DNA of 60,819 bases, taken from assembly GCA_947302275.1 (NCBI GenBank), contig CAMYUW010000015.1:1-60819 (forward strand). Reading direction: 5' to 3'. The position numbers and the translations under genes were made by a program. How positions within the stretch are numbered: the first letter of the stretch is position 1; the number at the start of each line of letters is the position of its first letter. Positions 52,001-59,887 of the stretch are shown piece by piece. Source of the DNA: an uncultured Prevotellaceae bacterium (GTDB taxonomy: Bacteria; Bacteroidota; Bacteroidia; Bacteroidales; Muribaculaceae). A model generated the notes under the pieces. The model saw only the letters and a program-made list of their open reading frames with translations. It had not been told where the DNA came from and did not search any database.

Positions 52001-52627
52001 GTATTGACACCCTAGAATGATGGTGTTTGTCGCAGTCTCAATCACAGCTTCGCAATCATCTCTCGAATCAAATACCGGATTGTTGCTCGCTACATTGATT
52101 CCGTAAATGCGGCAGTGACCAAATGCTTCAGAACCAATGGATGTTTGATATTGATTCAAGTAAATGAACCATGAGCCGGTATTATAAAATGCCCTATAGC
52201 CAATGGTCGTGACCCTGTTGAGACTTGGAGCGCTGATGCGCGTACAATTCTGAAATGCATAGGAACCAATAACACTCAACGAAGATGGAAATGATATATT
52301 ATAGAGCATGGGGCAATTATAGAACCCCCTGTATTCGATTTCGGTGATTGTGTTGGGGAAAGTCACTCTGCGTAGGGCACTGCAACTATCAAAGGCGCGA
52401 GAGCCAATACGTGTAACGGTATAAGTGGTGTCCAAATATGTTACTGTTTTTGGAATGTCCACCGTGTCCCTGTAGGAATTGTAGTTCGTGTCCTTGAAAG
52501 TTACGGAAACTTCGGTACCATTCTTGTTATAATAGATACCATCTACTTCAAAGTCATAGGCGCTGGCAACAATTGGCAAAAAAAGAACCAGCATGAGGAG
52601 GATAGGTTTAAACAAATGTCTCATCAT
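49064..52627 (-). CDS. Large surface protein: BspA LRR, Big_2, two cohesin-like modules, internal dockerin, T9SS-like C-terminal domain
   Basis: 1187 residues. Signal peptide 1-23; BspA/LRR_5 repeats about 70-590 (units like SVTYIGSWAFYGCTNLRNLV); two Big_2-type Ig domains (about 600-680, 683-768); cohesin-like module 1 (773-912; GDTITIPVAMS, FAFQTDIYLPDGL, EYVINLRNSLLTT); dockerin-like pair (914-972; GDANDSRTVTVTDIVVTAMY, ADMNNDGNVTVTDIMLIAHL); cohesin-like module 2 (988-1113; LPGETRTVSIEL, AFQLDLSLPTGL). The C-terminal ~70 residues (IKVYSEGHNIIIEMP; VNVSDIIGRTTSLN; GVHIVTVNGQSTKLLLR) resemble a type IX secretion sorting domain. With two cohesin-like modules it is the best scaffold candidate in the window (inference). 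The start may be Met1 or Met2. Confidence 0.88.
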   Translation of the reverse strand: MMRHLFKPILLMLVLFLPIVASAYDFEVDGIYYNKNGTEVSVTFKDTNYNSYRDTVDIPKTVTYLDTTYTVTRIGSRAFDSCSALRRVTFPNTITEIEYRGFYNCPMLYNISFPSSLSVIGSYAFQNCTRISAPSLNRVTTIGYRAFYNTGSWFIYLNQYQTSIGSEAFGHCRIYGINVASNNPVFDSRDDCEAVIETATNTIILGCQYTKIPNTVTAIGDESFDGCEDLSELIIPNSVTYIGSWAFYGCTNLRNLVIPNSVTTIKNSAFCDCFSLDNVVIPFSVTELGVGAFYGCHSLSKITIPYTITRIGDATFTDCFGLTSVTIPNSITAIDERAFQNCRNLTSIDIPNTVTSLGKNAFLGCEKLRDITIPESVTSIGESVFSNCFSLKHITLSKNITEIPRWAFSNCKSLSSIDLHEGITTIGYSSFSGCESLTNVTIPSTVTVLDAWSFTDCNSIKSLIFNAVNCTIGSSSMYGTVDNFHIGDGVEHIPVNLFSFNFGDKLLVLPNSVKVIDSNSLKGTVGGVVIGDNIEEIGVGAFTNGISVAYVTSSTPRPCSPGAFVNPQTLYVPSGSRSRYLDATGWNEFANIIEQDYIRVTDITLDNNQITLQKGATQQLNATILPSNASNQSLKWISDDESIAIVSADGLVTATGPGETDIMVMVDNLRVACHVTVPATLAQSITINHDHLSMTIGETVSLMATVSPEIADEQYIEWIFPENEILMIQETNDNTLDIAALHKGRVAITARTTDGSNLSATCMVTVLDAGGEDAFYMSDMSALHGDTITIPVAMSSTEPIFAFQTDIYLPDGLFIVTNDGGDYMVTPSSRMTSDHVLMTSNTGDGGVRVMCYSPNEQTFDGDNGEDLFYITVAASNDAVGEYVINLRNSLLTTNLFQELSVPDISATIDVKAFLPGDANDSRTVTVTDIVVTAMYVLNQNPSPFIFEAADMNNDGNVTVTDIMLIAHLILYPSPMNAPRLAPALMADCDSMSGDAISLLPGETRTVSIELNNQMTYSAFQLDLSLPTGLTASNFALTERAVGHAFDANSLEDGKMRALCYSPVFDAINGNSGTLLTFDVTATDNVMGNISVEGIELVTTDCQTVHLDGFTIGVNTPSAVLESTANIKVYSEGHNIIIEMPMAATVNVSDIIGRTTSLNLDAGKHVIPANNGVHIVTVNGQSTKLLLR

Positions 52628-52679
52628 CGTGTAAGGTTATATTGGTTAGACTTTATTATTATTCACAACAAGTTGGCGG

Positions 52680-52687
52680 CAAATATA
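52680..52687 (-). promoter_or_regulatory. -7 element of the large LRR/cohesin-like gene
   Basis: The minus strand reads TATATTTG (TAnnTTTG), 52 nt upstream of the ATG at 52627. Confidence 0.6.
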
Positions 52688-52690
52688 CGC

Positions 52691-52726
52691 AAAATCTCGC
52701 CAAAACCCAAGTTTTAGCGAGATTTT
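52691..52726 (-). terminator. Terminator of murF
   Basis: AAAATCTCGC-C-AAAAC, loop CCAA, GTTTT-A-GCGAGATTTT: a 15-bp stem with one C-A mismatch and A/T tails, 34 nt past the murF stop. Confidence 0.75.
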
Positions 52727-52759
52727 GTTAGCGGTTTGGTGTTCAGGAACGATGTCCTT

Positions 52760-54085
52760 TTACAGCAGTTCGGGGAGTTGGAACAGGCGGGTGCCGTTGG
52801 AGCCCTTGATGAGGATGTAATGCCCCTCGGGACGCTGCTCGGCTATGGCGGCTTTGACTTGTTCCACGTCGTCAAACTTGCGGTAAGGGCAATCAATGTC
52901 CTTGAACTCCTGTCCCACGAGCCAAATCTCGTCAAATGGGCAACCTCTCAACTTCTCGACGATGCGCTCATGCTCCTCGCGGCTGCTGGCACCCAACTCA
53001 CGCATCTCACCCAGGATGGCCATCTTGGGGCTCACTTCCATCAGGCTGAAGTTGTCCAGTGCAGCGGCCATCGAAGTGGGGTTGGCGTTATAGGCATCCA
53101 CAATGAGGTGGTTATGCTCGGTCTCGGTAAGTTGGGAACGGTTATTGGAGGGCACGTAGTTTTCCAGTGCATGGCAAATTTGCTCGGGCGTCACTTCGAA
53201 GTGCAGTCCCACTGTCACCGCTGCAAGAACGTTGTCCAGATTATAGCTGCCGATAAGATGTGTGGTCACCTCGTGCCATTCACCGTCACCTTGGCGCCAC
53301 TTCAGCCGCAGGAACGGGTCGCAGGCAATAATTTGGCCGTAAACACTGGCTCCAGCCTTGCTCTCGTCGCGGGTATAGTACTCTGTCTTGACGTTCTTGG
53401 GCAGGATGCCCATCAGGTACTCGTTGTCGGCATTAATAAAGATGACGCTATCCTCACGGCTTGCCAGGTTATCGTATAGCTCACCCTTGGTGCGAATGAC
53501 GCCCTCCAGCGAGCCGAAGCCCTGCAGATGTGCCTTGCCCACGTTGGTGATAAGCCCACAGGTGGGTTCGGCAGTCTCGGCAAGAGTTTTGATGTCGCCC
53601 GGATGGCTGGCACCCATCTCGATGATGGCGATTTCATTCATGACGCTGAGACGGAACAATGTCTTGGGTACACCCACGTCATTGTTGTAGTTGCCCTCAG
53701 TAGCCATCTCGTCGTAGCGCTCTCCGATGACGGCGCGCACGAGTTCCTTGGTCGTCGTCTTGCCGTTGGTGCCCGTGATGCCGATGACGGGGATGTCAAA
53801 ACGACGGCGGTGTTCGCGTGCCATGTCCTTGTAGGCTTGTAATGTGTCGGGCACAAGAATCATCTGCTTGTTCCCTTGGTAAGCCCGATAAACCTGCTCG
53901 TCATCAACGATAGCGACCGCACAACCCTTATCCAGCGCCTGGGCTGCAAACTGGTTGCCGTCAAATGATTCACCCTTCAGGGCGATGAAGATGCTGCCCT
54001 CGGGGCACTCGCGGCTGTCGGTAGTGATGGCCGGATGTTGCTCGTAGATTGCGTAAAGTTCTTTACTATCCATGTCGTTATTCAT
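52760..54085 (-). CDS. murF: UDP-N-acetylmuramoyl-tripeptide--D-alanyl-D-alanine ligase
   Basis: About 442 residues from the ATG at 54085; the ATG at 54073 (MDSKELYAIYEQHPAITTDS) is also possible. The frame extends to 54241 but would pass through the promoter and overlap ddl. Mur ligase family: N-terminal domain (SIFIALKGESFDGNQFAAQA), ATP-binding GITGTNGKTTTKEL, central motif IIEMGASHPGDI, and C-terminal domain with VDAYNANPTSMAAAL. It adds D-Ala-D-Ala to the peptidoglycan precursor in the cytoplasm. It is divergent from ddl, which makes its dipeptide substrate. Confidence 0.95.
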   Translation of the reverse strand: MNNDMDSKELYAIYEQHPAITTDSRECPEGSIFIALKGESFDGNQFAAQALDKGCAVAIVDDEQVYRAYQGNKQMILVPDTLQAYKDMAREHRRRFDIPVIGITGTNGKTTTKELVRAVIGERYDEMATEGNYNNDVGVPKTLFRLSVMNEIAIIEMGASHPGDIKTLAETAEPTCGLITNVGKAHLQGFGSLEGVIRTKGELYDNLASREDSVIFINADNEYLMGILPKNVKTEYYTRDESKAGASVYGQIIACDPFLRLKWRQGDGEWHEVTTHLIGSYNLDNVLAAVTVGLHFEVTPEQICHALENYVPSNNRSQLTETEHNHLIVDAYNANPTSMAAALDNFSLMEVSPKMAILGEMRELGASSREEHERIVEKLRGCPFDEIWLVGQEFKDIDCPYRKFDDVEQVKAAIAEQRPEGHYILIKGSNGTRLFQLPELL

Positions 54086-54096
54086 TTTATTTTCGA

Positions 54097-54104
54097 CAAA
54101 AGTA
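54097..54104 (-). promoter_or_regulatory. -7 element of murF
   Basis: The minus strand reads TACTTTTG (TAnnTTTG), 11 nt from the ATG at 54085. The short distance slightly favours the ATG at 54073. Confidence 0.55.
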
Positions 54105-54126
54105 CAAAAAAAGCGGATTTTTTGTG

Positions 54127-54134
54127 TAATTTTG
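54127..54134 (+). promoter_or_regulatory. -7 element of ddl
   Basis: TAATTTTG matches TAnnTTTG, 28 nt upstream of the ATG at 54163, back to back with the murF promoter. Confidence 0.55.
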
Positions 54135-54162
54135 TACCCGTATTTTAATGTGTGCGCAAAAA

Positions 54163-55167
54163 ATGAATTCAACCAAGAGAACCATAGCCATCGTGTGTGG
54201 TGGCGACTCATCAGAATATGAGGTCTCCCTGCGTTCGGCACAGGGAATATACGATGCCTTTGACCATAATCGTTACGACGTCTATATCGTCATGATCAGG
54301 AAGAATGACTGGCATGTGAACCTGCTGGACGGCACCCAGCCCGTAATTGACAAAAACGATTTCTCGTTCGTGAAGAACGGCGAGAAAATTTGCTTCGATT
54401 ATGCCTATATCACCATCCACGGTACACCTGGAGAAAACGGTGTGCTTCAAGGTTACTTTGACATGATAGAGTTGCCTTACTCGACTTGCAACGTGCTGGT
54501 CGAGGCACTCACGTTCCATAAGTTTGCACTGAACAATTATTTGAAGGCATTCGGTTGCTCGGTTCCTGATAGCATCCAAGTGCGTCGCGGTGTGCCTCAC
54601 GGCTGGACAGCCGAGAAGGTCAAGGACTATCTGGGTATGCCTTGCTTTGTTAAACCCACTGCCGACGGGTCGAGTTTCGGCGTGACCAAGGTAAAAAGCT
54701 GTGACCAGTTGGACGAGGCCATGGAGTTTGCCTTTAAGCAGTGTGACAATGTGATGATTGAGCGTTTCCTGGATGGTACTGAGGTCACCGTTGGCTGCTA
54801 TAAGACCAAAGGTAAATCGGCCGTCTTCCCTGTCACTGAGGTTGTTACTGACAATGAGTTCTTTGACTACGATGCCAAGTATAACGGTCAAGTGGAAGAA
54901 ATCACACCCGCGCGTATCAGCGACGAGTTGACAGCCGCTTTGCAAGCCGAAACATCGCGCATCTATGATATCCTGCACTGCAACGGCATCATTCGCATCG
55001 ATTACATTATCACCAAGAATCCCGACGGCAGTGACCACATTAACCTGCTGGAAATCAACACCACCCCTGGCATGACCGTCACCAGCTTCATTCCTCAGCA
55101 AGTGCGTGCTGCCGGTCTCTCACTGACCGATGTCCTTACCGATATCGTCGAGAACCAGTTTAATTAA
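54163..55167 (+). CDS. ddl: D-alanine--D-alanine ligase
   Basis: 334 residues from the ATG at 54163 (MNSTKRTIAIVCGGDSSEYE); an in-frame ATG at 54148 would be only about 8 nt from the inferred transcription start. ATP-grasp fold: N-terminal VCGGDSSEYEVSLRSAQGIY, ITIHGTPGENGVLQGYFDM, FVKPTADGSSFGVTKV, EVTVGCYKTKG and C-terminal Mg-binding LLEINTTPGMT. It joins two D-alanines for peptidoglycan. It is divergent from murF, and its stop lies 2 bp from the convergent glycosyltransferase stop, leaving no room for a terminator. Confidence 0.95.
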   Translation: MNSTKRTIAIVCGGDSSEYEVSLRSAQGIYDAFDHNRYDVYIVMIRKNDWHVNLLDGTQPVIDKNDFSFVKNGEKICFDYAYITIHGTPGENGVLQGYFDMIELPYSTCNVLVEALTFHKFALNNYLKAFGCSVPDSIQVRRGVPHGWTAEKVKDYLGMPCFVKPTADGSSFGVTKVKSCDQLDEAMEFAFKQCDNVMIERFLDGTEVTVGCYKTKGKSAVFPVTEVVTDNEFFDYDAKYNGQVEEITPARISDELTAALQAETSRIYDILHCNGIIRIDYIITKNPDGSDHINLLEINTTPGMTVTSFIPQQVRAAGLSLTDVLTDIVENQFN

Positions 55168-55169
55168 AA

Positions 55170-56231
55170 TCAATACAGGCTGCGGACTTGGCGGGCGATA
55201 GCCTGCCAGTCATATTGCTCCAGATCATAGTTCAAAGGAGCAGTTGGCGGTGTGTCTAATAAGCGGGTAATGGCCGCGCACAACGAATCCGTGTCACATA
55301 CATTAAAGTAATCCTGATCGGGTAAATCGACTTGGCGGGTGCCGGGGATGTCGCTACACAGGATAGGCAGGCCGTAAGCCATAGCTTCAAGTAAAACCAT
55401 CGGGAAACCCTCGTTGACCGATGGCAGCACCAGCGCACGCGCGTGGCTATAGAGCTGTCGCAAGTCCTCGCCCGTCGTGAAACCCGTAAAAATCACTTTG
55501 TGATGTACATCTAACCGCTCCAATTGTTCACGATAAGAACTGTCGTGGTCGCTGGCACCGGCAATGACCACCTGAGTAACTTGGGGCAGGCGGTTGGCGG
55601 CTTGGACGAGGTATTCAAGACCTTTCTCAGGCGTGAGTCGTCCCACTGCAAGCAGATATGTACCTTGTGCAATGTCATGCTGCTCAAGGAATGTGGTTGA
55701 TGTGCTGCGGGTTACTGGGTCGATGCCATTAGGAATAAAGACGCTCTTGTCGAGGGCACCGCATTTCTCCATCTGATATCGGTTCACAAAGATGACGTGG
55801 TTGCTGTAACGCAATGACAACCGCTCACACTGCCGCAACAGCCAGCGCGCAGGGGCACTCCACTTGGCATGCTCGTAATTCGGACTGTGATAGGTAAGGA
55901 CTACAGGCAGTCCCATCAGCCGAATCAAGGGGGCGAACATGCCTGGCCCGATGTTGTGGATGTGAACCACGTCGGGACGGTGAAAGAGGATGTGCAGTAC
56001 GCTCAACAGAGTGTGCCATACGGCTTCAAACCCCTTGATGCGGGTCGAAGGCAGGTCGATGTATTCAATATTGGGAAAAGTCTGGGAAGATTGCTCGGTG
56101 AGGTAAGCCCGTCGGCGGTATAACCTTACCTTGACATCATCCATGTGTGTATAAAGATGGTAGCTGTGTGATTCCACGCCGCCCTGGATGCCAGGGAACC
56201 CGCGCGTGCCAATCACCGCTATCGTCTTCAT
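55170..56231 (-). CDS. GT4-type glycosyltransferase
   Basis: 353 residues. GT-B fold: N-terminal GTRGFPGIQGGVESHSYHLY (loop typical of WbnK/DUF1972-like GT4 enzymes), DVVHIHNIGPGMFAPL, LTYHSPNYEH, and C-terminal LLAVGRLTPEKGLEYLVQAA and NEGFPMVLLEAMAYGLPIL (E-x7-E nucleotide-sugar motif). It transfers a sugar from an activated donor, probably to a cell-surface glycan; donor and acceptor unknown. It is the last gene of a run with a radical SAM gene 69 nt upstream; the gap contains short A/T-rich repeats. Confidence 0.92.
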   Translation of the reverse strand: MKTIAVIGTRGFPGIQGGVESHSYHLYTHMDDVKVRLYRRRAYLTEQSSQTFPNIEYIDLPSTRIKGFEAVWHTLLSVLHILFHRPDVVHIHNIGPGMFAPLIRLMGLPVVLTYHSPNYEHAKWSAPARWLLRQCERLSLRYSNHVIFVNRYQMEKCGALDKSVFIPNGIDPVTRSTSTTFLEQHDIAQGTYLLAVGRLTPEKGLEYLVQAANRLPQVTQVVIAGASDHDSSYREQLERLDVHHKVIFTGFTTGEDLRQLYSHARALVLPSVNEGFPMVLLEAMAYGLPILCSDIPGTRQVDLPDQDYFNVCDTDSLCAAITRLLDTPPTAPLNYDLEQYDWQAIARQVRSLY

Positions 56232-56300
56232 AAGTTGAAAGTTTTTAGTTTTAAGTTGTAAGTAGGAATACCAAAGCCTAAAACCTACAGTTTTAACGCC

Positions 56301-57308
56301 TTATTCCCAGCACAGGTCAAGACCCTTGCGGATACGCCACTTGTTCTTGAGAATCCACTTGATGGGAACCCAGGGACGGCGCACCATGTCGTGTCGCTCA
56401 GTGACGATAAATGTGCAGTTGCGCTTGCAGTTGCGCACCTTTTTCATCGCTTCACGGGCCTTATCACTGTTGAGGATGTTCTCGAGGCTGTCCTCCTTGA
56501 TGTTGCCGATTTTCCACTCCTCGCTGCTGCCGTTGCAAGGTGTAACGTTGCCCCAGGGATCGATAAAGAAGAAATCGCTGAGGGCACCGCAAGGTGGACG
56601 GTACTCATCGGTATCACCACGCAGACGACGATGAATTGAGCGGTTAAAATAGGCGCGGCCATAGTCCTTCAAGCGATCCTTGAGGTGGCGGCGTTTGCTG
56701 GTGAGCAGAGCCTTGACAAACTTCTCGTGTTGCGCCAGGGCATTTTCACTCTTGATCTGGTTGTCCTCCTTGTGGAAGTACCACGAGTTGTGTACCGCGC
56801 TGTTGCCCAGTTCCACATCAAGTGCTACGCACAGGTCGTAAAGATAGAGCAGGTCCTCATAGTTGTCAGGTGAAATGACCACCGAGAATCCGATGTTCTT
56901 GCACTTGGTCTTCTTCAACTCCAGCATTGTGCGCAGGGCGTGGTCAAAGCCGTCCTTGATGCCACGCTTGGCGTCGTTGATTTTGGGCAGACCCTCGACG
57001 CTCACACGGATAAGTATGTTGGGATATTTATTGGCGAGCTCAACAATCTTGGCGGTATTGTAGCCATTGGTGCTCAACTCCAACAGACGGGATTTCGGGT
57101 AGAGGATTTCAAAAATCTTATCGATGTCGCGACGCAATGTAGGTTCCCCACCCGTGATGTTGATGCGCAACCCCGCGGGCAGGTTCTCATAGTAGGAGGC
57201 GTCTATTTCTTCAGTCGGACTTGTCTGGAACTTCCAGATATTGCACATGTTGCACTGCGCGTTGCACCTGAAAGTGGTAATCAGACTGCCCTGAATCACA
57301 TTCTTCAT
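56301..57308 (-). CDS. Radical SAM protein
   Basis: 335 residues from MKNVIQGSLITTFRCNAQCN (57308); an ATG four codons upstream is in frame. The 4Fe-4S cluster motif is CNAQCNMC (C-x3-C-x2-C), followed by NITGGEPTLRRDI (the GGEP motif binding SAM). The C-terminal region has Cys residues (PPCGALSDFFFIDPWGNVTP, then CNGSSEEW) suggesting a partial SPASM-like auxiliary site. The reaction is unknown; similar enzymes occur in surface-polysaccharide loci. It lies between two GT4 genes, so a role in glycan or glycolipid modification is plausible (inference). Its promoter is at 57367-57374. Confidence 0.88.
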   Translation of the reverse strand: MKNVIQGSLITTFRCNAQCNMCNIWKFQTSPTEEIDASYYENLPAGLRINITGGEPTLRRDIDKIFEILYPKSRLLELSTNGYNTAKIVELANKYPNILIRVSVEGLPKINDAKRGIKDGFDHALRTMLELKKTKCKNIGFSVVISPDNYEDLLYLYDLCVALDVELGNSAVHNSWYFHKEDNQIKSENALAQHEKFVKALLTSKRRHLKDRLKDYGRAYFNRSIHRRLRGDTDEYRPPCGALSDFFFIDPWGNVTPCNGSSEEWKIGNIKEDSLENILNSDKAREAMKKVRNCKRNCTFIVTERHDMVRRPWVPIKWILKNKWRIRKGLDLCWE

Positions 57309-57366
57309 TGCTACCGTCAATAAGCTTATTACACTTATTTAACTATAAGAGTTGTAAAATATTGTG

Positions 57367-57374
57367 CAAAGGTA
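57367..57374 (-). promoter_or_regulatory. -7 element of the radical SAM gene
   Basis: The minus strand reads TACCTTTG (TAnnTTTG), 58 nt upstream of the ATG at 57308. Confidence 0.6.
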
Positions 57375-57396
57375 ATAAAAAAACGTAATGCTGATA

Positions 57397-58602
57397 TTAA
57401 AAACCGTAAATATCAAGCATTAACCTCTGCAAATGTGGTTTGGAGGCAAAACGCTCGAGCGCCCTGTCCGCGATTTCCTGATGATTCCACTGGCGTGTCA
57501 TCGACGTGGTGATTGCAGCTGTCATGGCCTCTTGGTCAAAGGGTTGGAATACGACTCCGTTCTCGCTATCGATGAGTTCGGGAATCCCACCGATGTCGGA
57601 TCCCGCCACCGGGGTTCCGGCACATAACGACTCGACAACGCTCAACGGATTGTTCTCATACCACTGTGAAGGAATCACGCACAGCTTGGCTCCAGTGAGC
57701 ACCTTGACGACTCCAGCCGCATCAAGCATGCCCAAGAACTCGATATCACCACATGAGGCATACTTGGCCCGTAATTCGGTTTCGAGAGGTCCGCCACCGG
57801 CCACGACAAGGCGGTAGGGCAGGCGTGAGGCCGTTTCAAGCAGGTCAGTAACACCTTTCTCTGGCGATAGGCGGCCTACGTAGCAGTAATAATCCTCCCG
57901 TTGAGAAGTCTTTCCGATAGCTTGATACTGCTCATACTTGACCGGATCGAGAAAATTATTCAGCACTTTGATTTTGGCCGGGTTGAAGCCACCTGTCCTC
58001 ATCTTCTGAGCCATGAATTCACTCGGGCACAAGAAGATGTCGGTATTGTTCTCCAGTTGTCGGCGGTTCCACTTCAGGGCCTCAATCCATGCCACTGCGC
58101 TGGCGGGCAAGGAGCCCTTCATGCACTTGTGGGCCAAGACGTTGTGCTTTGCACCCTTGAAGCATCGCTCACATGGTTTGCCGTCCAGCAGGCAGTCATA
58201 ACGGGGACAAAGCAGTTTGTAGTCATGAAGTGTCCACACCACACGTATGCCGCGTTCATGGGCGATTCTGCCTACGATAGGTGAGAGATAGCTGTGGATG
58301 TTGTGCAGGTGAACCACGTCGGGATGGAATTGTTCGAGCACTTCCTCAAAGCAGGAACGGACGTCACCGATACCCATTGTGCGTTGCATGGCCCGCAGCA
58401 TGTTTCCCATGCCACCGCCAAAACTCACCTCGCTGGCAAACAACGTCTGATAACGGGCTGTCAGGTTTTCGGGATACTTCATGGCAAATACCTCGGCTTC
58501 TACCCCGTTATTGCGGAGCAGGGCTTCGGTGTTAAGGGTGACGATGCAGTCGCCACCTCTAGGATAATAGAATTTATTGACCAGAAGAACCCGTCTTGCC
58601 AT
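57397..58602 (-). CDS. GT4-type glycosyltransferase
   Basis: 401 residues. GT-B fold: N-terminal LLVNKFYYPRGGDCIVTLNT, FHPDVVHLHNIHSYLSP, and a Cys-rich segment (LCPRYDCLLDGKPCERC) common in one group of bacterial GT4 enzymes. The C-terminal half has YYCYVGRLSPEKGVTDLLET and NNPLSVVESLCAGTPVAG. It probably builds a surface polysaccharide; donor and acceptor unknown. It starts 32 nt after ychF on the same strand and may be read from the ychF promoter. Confidence 0.92.
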   Translation of the reverse strand: MARRVLLVNKFYYPRGGDCIVTLNTEALLRNNGVEAEVFAMKYPENLTARYQTLFASEVSFGGGMGNMLRAMQRTMGIGDVRSCFEEVLEQFHPDVVHLHNIHSYLSPIVGRIAHERGIRVVWTLHDYKLLCPRYDCLLDGKPCERCFKGAKHNVLAHKCMKGSLPASAVAWIEALKWNRRQLENNTDIFLCPSEFMAQKMRTGGFNPAKIKVLNNFLDPVKYEQYQAIGKTSQREDYYCYVGRLSPEKGVTDLLETASRLPYRLVVAGGGPLETELRAKYASCGDIEFLGMLDAAGVVKVLTGAKLCVIPSQWYENNPLSVVESLCAGTPVAGSDIGGIPELIDSENGVVFQPFDQEAMTAAITTSMTRQWNHQEIADRALERFASKPHLQRLMLDIYGF

Positions 58603-58634
58603 AAAAAAGAATCAGTTAGAGACTATAAACAGAA

Positions 58635-59738
58635 TCACACATTAAACCGGAAGACAACGATGTCGCCATCCTGCATGACATATTCCTTGCCTTCGATGTG
58701 CAGTTTGCCGGCTTCCTTAACTGCCGCCTCGCTGCCGTAGTGGATATAGTCGTCGTACTTGATGATTTCGGCACGGATGAAGCCGCGCTCAAAGTCGCTG
58801 TGGATTACACCGGCACACTGCGGAGCCTTGCTGCCACGGCGATAGGTCCATGCGCGAACCTCCTTAGGTCCAGCTGTGAGGAAAGTCTCCAAATTCAGCA
58901 GGGCATAGGCCGACTTGATGATGCGGTTCACTCCGCTCTCCTCCAGGCCAATTTCGGCGAGGAACATCTGACGCTCCTCGTAATCCTCCAGTTCAGCGAT
59001 TTCACTTTCGGTCTGGGCTGCGACAACCAGTATTTGGGCATCCTCATCCTTGACTGCCTCGCGCACAGCATCAACGTAGGCGTTGCCGCTCACGGCGCTC
59101 TTGTCGTCCACGTTGCAGACGTAGAGTACGGGCTTATTAGTCAAGAGAAACAGCTCATGGGCGATTTTCTCCTCGTCTTTATTCAGCAGTTCCACGGTGC
59201 GTGCGCTTCGTCCCTGCTCTAGCGCCTCCTTATAACGTTTTAATACCTCGTATTGGACCTTGGCCTCGCGGTCGCCGCCGGTTTGGGCTTGCTTTTGCAC
59301 TCGGCTGATGCGGCTCTCGATGGTCTCCAAATCGCGCAGTTGCAATTCCAGGTCGATGACTTCCTTATCGCGCACGGGATCTACTGTGCCGTCCACGTGG
59401 GTCACATTATCGTCGTCGAAGCAACGCAGCACATGGATGATGGCGTCCGTCTCACGGATATTGCCCAGGAACTTGTTGCCCAGACCTTCGCCACGACTGG
59501 CACCCTTGACCAGACCGGCGATATCGACAATCTCAACTGTTGTTGGCACGATGCGGGCTGGATTGACCAGTTTGGCCAGTTCGTTGAGGCGCTCGTCAGG
59601 CACGGTAATCACGCCCACATTCGGCTCAATGGTGCAGAAAGGAAAGTTGGCCGATTGCGCCTTGGCATTCGAAAGGCAGTTGAACAGGGTTGATTTTCCC
59701 ACATTGGGCAACCCCACGATTCCACATTGTAATGACAT
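58635..59738 (-). CDS. ychF: Redox-regulated ATPase YchF (OLA1 family)
   Basis: 367 residues. Obg-family P-loop protein: G1 IVGLPNVGKSTLFNCLSNAK, switch region NFPFCTIEPNVGVI, G3 VDIAGLVKGASRGEG, G4-like TNKPVLYVCNVDD (not NKxD, consistent with the ATP preference of YchF). A coiled-coil insertion follows, then a C-terminal TGS domain (TFLTAGPKEVRAWTYRRGSK to the end). It associates with ribosomes and stress responses. The start is fixed by the universally conserved MSLQCGIVGLPNVGKST. Confidence 0.97.
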   Translation of the reverse strand: MSLQCGIVGLPNVGKSTLFNCLSNAKAQSANFPFCTIEPNVGVITVPDERLNELAKLVNPARIVPTTVEIVDIAGLVKGASRGEGLGNKFLGNIRETDAIIHVLRCFDDDNVTHVDGTVDPVRDKEVIDLELQLRDLETIESRISRVQKQAQTGGDREAKVQYEVLKRYKEALEQGRSARTVELLNKDEEKIAHELFLLTNKPVLYVCNVDDKSAVSGNAYVDAVREAVKDEDAQILVVAAQTESEIAELEDYEERQMFLAEIGLEESGVNRIIKSAYALLNLETFLTAGPKEVRAWTYRRGSKAPQCAGVIHSDFERGFIRAEIIKYDDYIHYGSEAAVKEAGKLHIEGKEYVMQDGDIVVFRFNV

Positions 59739-59773
59739 AGTCTATATTTCGTTTTTTATTTGATTCTAGCCTG

Positions 59774-59781
59774 CAAAGATA
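59774..59781 (-). promoter_or_regulatory. -7 element of ychF
   Basis: The minus strand reads TATCTTTG (TAnnTTTG), 35 nt upstream of the ATG at 59738. Confidence 0.6.
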
Positions 59782-59818
59782 CACTTTTCTTGTCAAATGG
59801 CCAAAAGTGGTTTTGCAG

Positions 59819-59832
59819 TGCAATCGGTTGCA
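59819..59832 (+). promoter_or_regulatory. LacI-type operator upstream of the MFS transporter gene
   Basis: TGCAATCGGTTGCA, preceded by AG and followed by TT. Inverted half-sites TGCAA/TTGCA flank a central CG. The centre (59825.5) is 62.5 bp before the -7 element at 59888, the same distance as at susC. Confidence 0.75.
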
Positions 59833-59887
59833 TTAATTTTTCATCACTCATTTCTCATTATTTATAAATATATCTTGTCAAATTCGT

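Noticed and set aside
51300..52400. Periodic ~69-nt repeats
   Set aside because: They encode BspA-type leucine-rich repeat units in the large surface protein and are not a DNA repeat element.
54086..54241. N-terminal extension of murF overlapping ddl
   Set aside because: It runs through both divergent promoters and into ddl coding sequence; Mur ligase homology begins after 54085.
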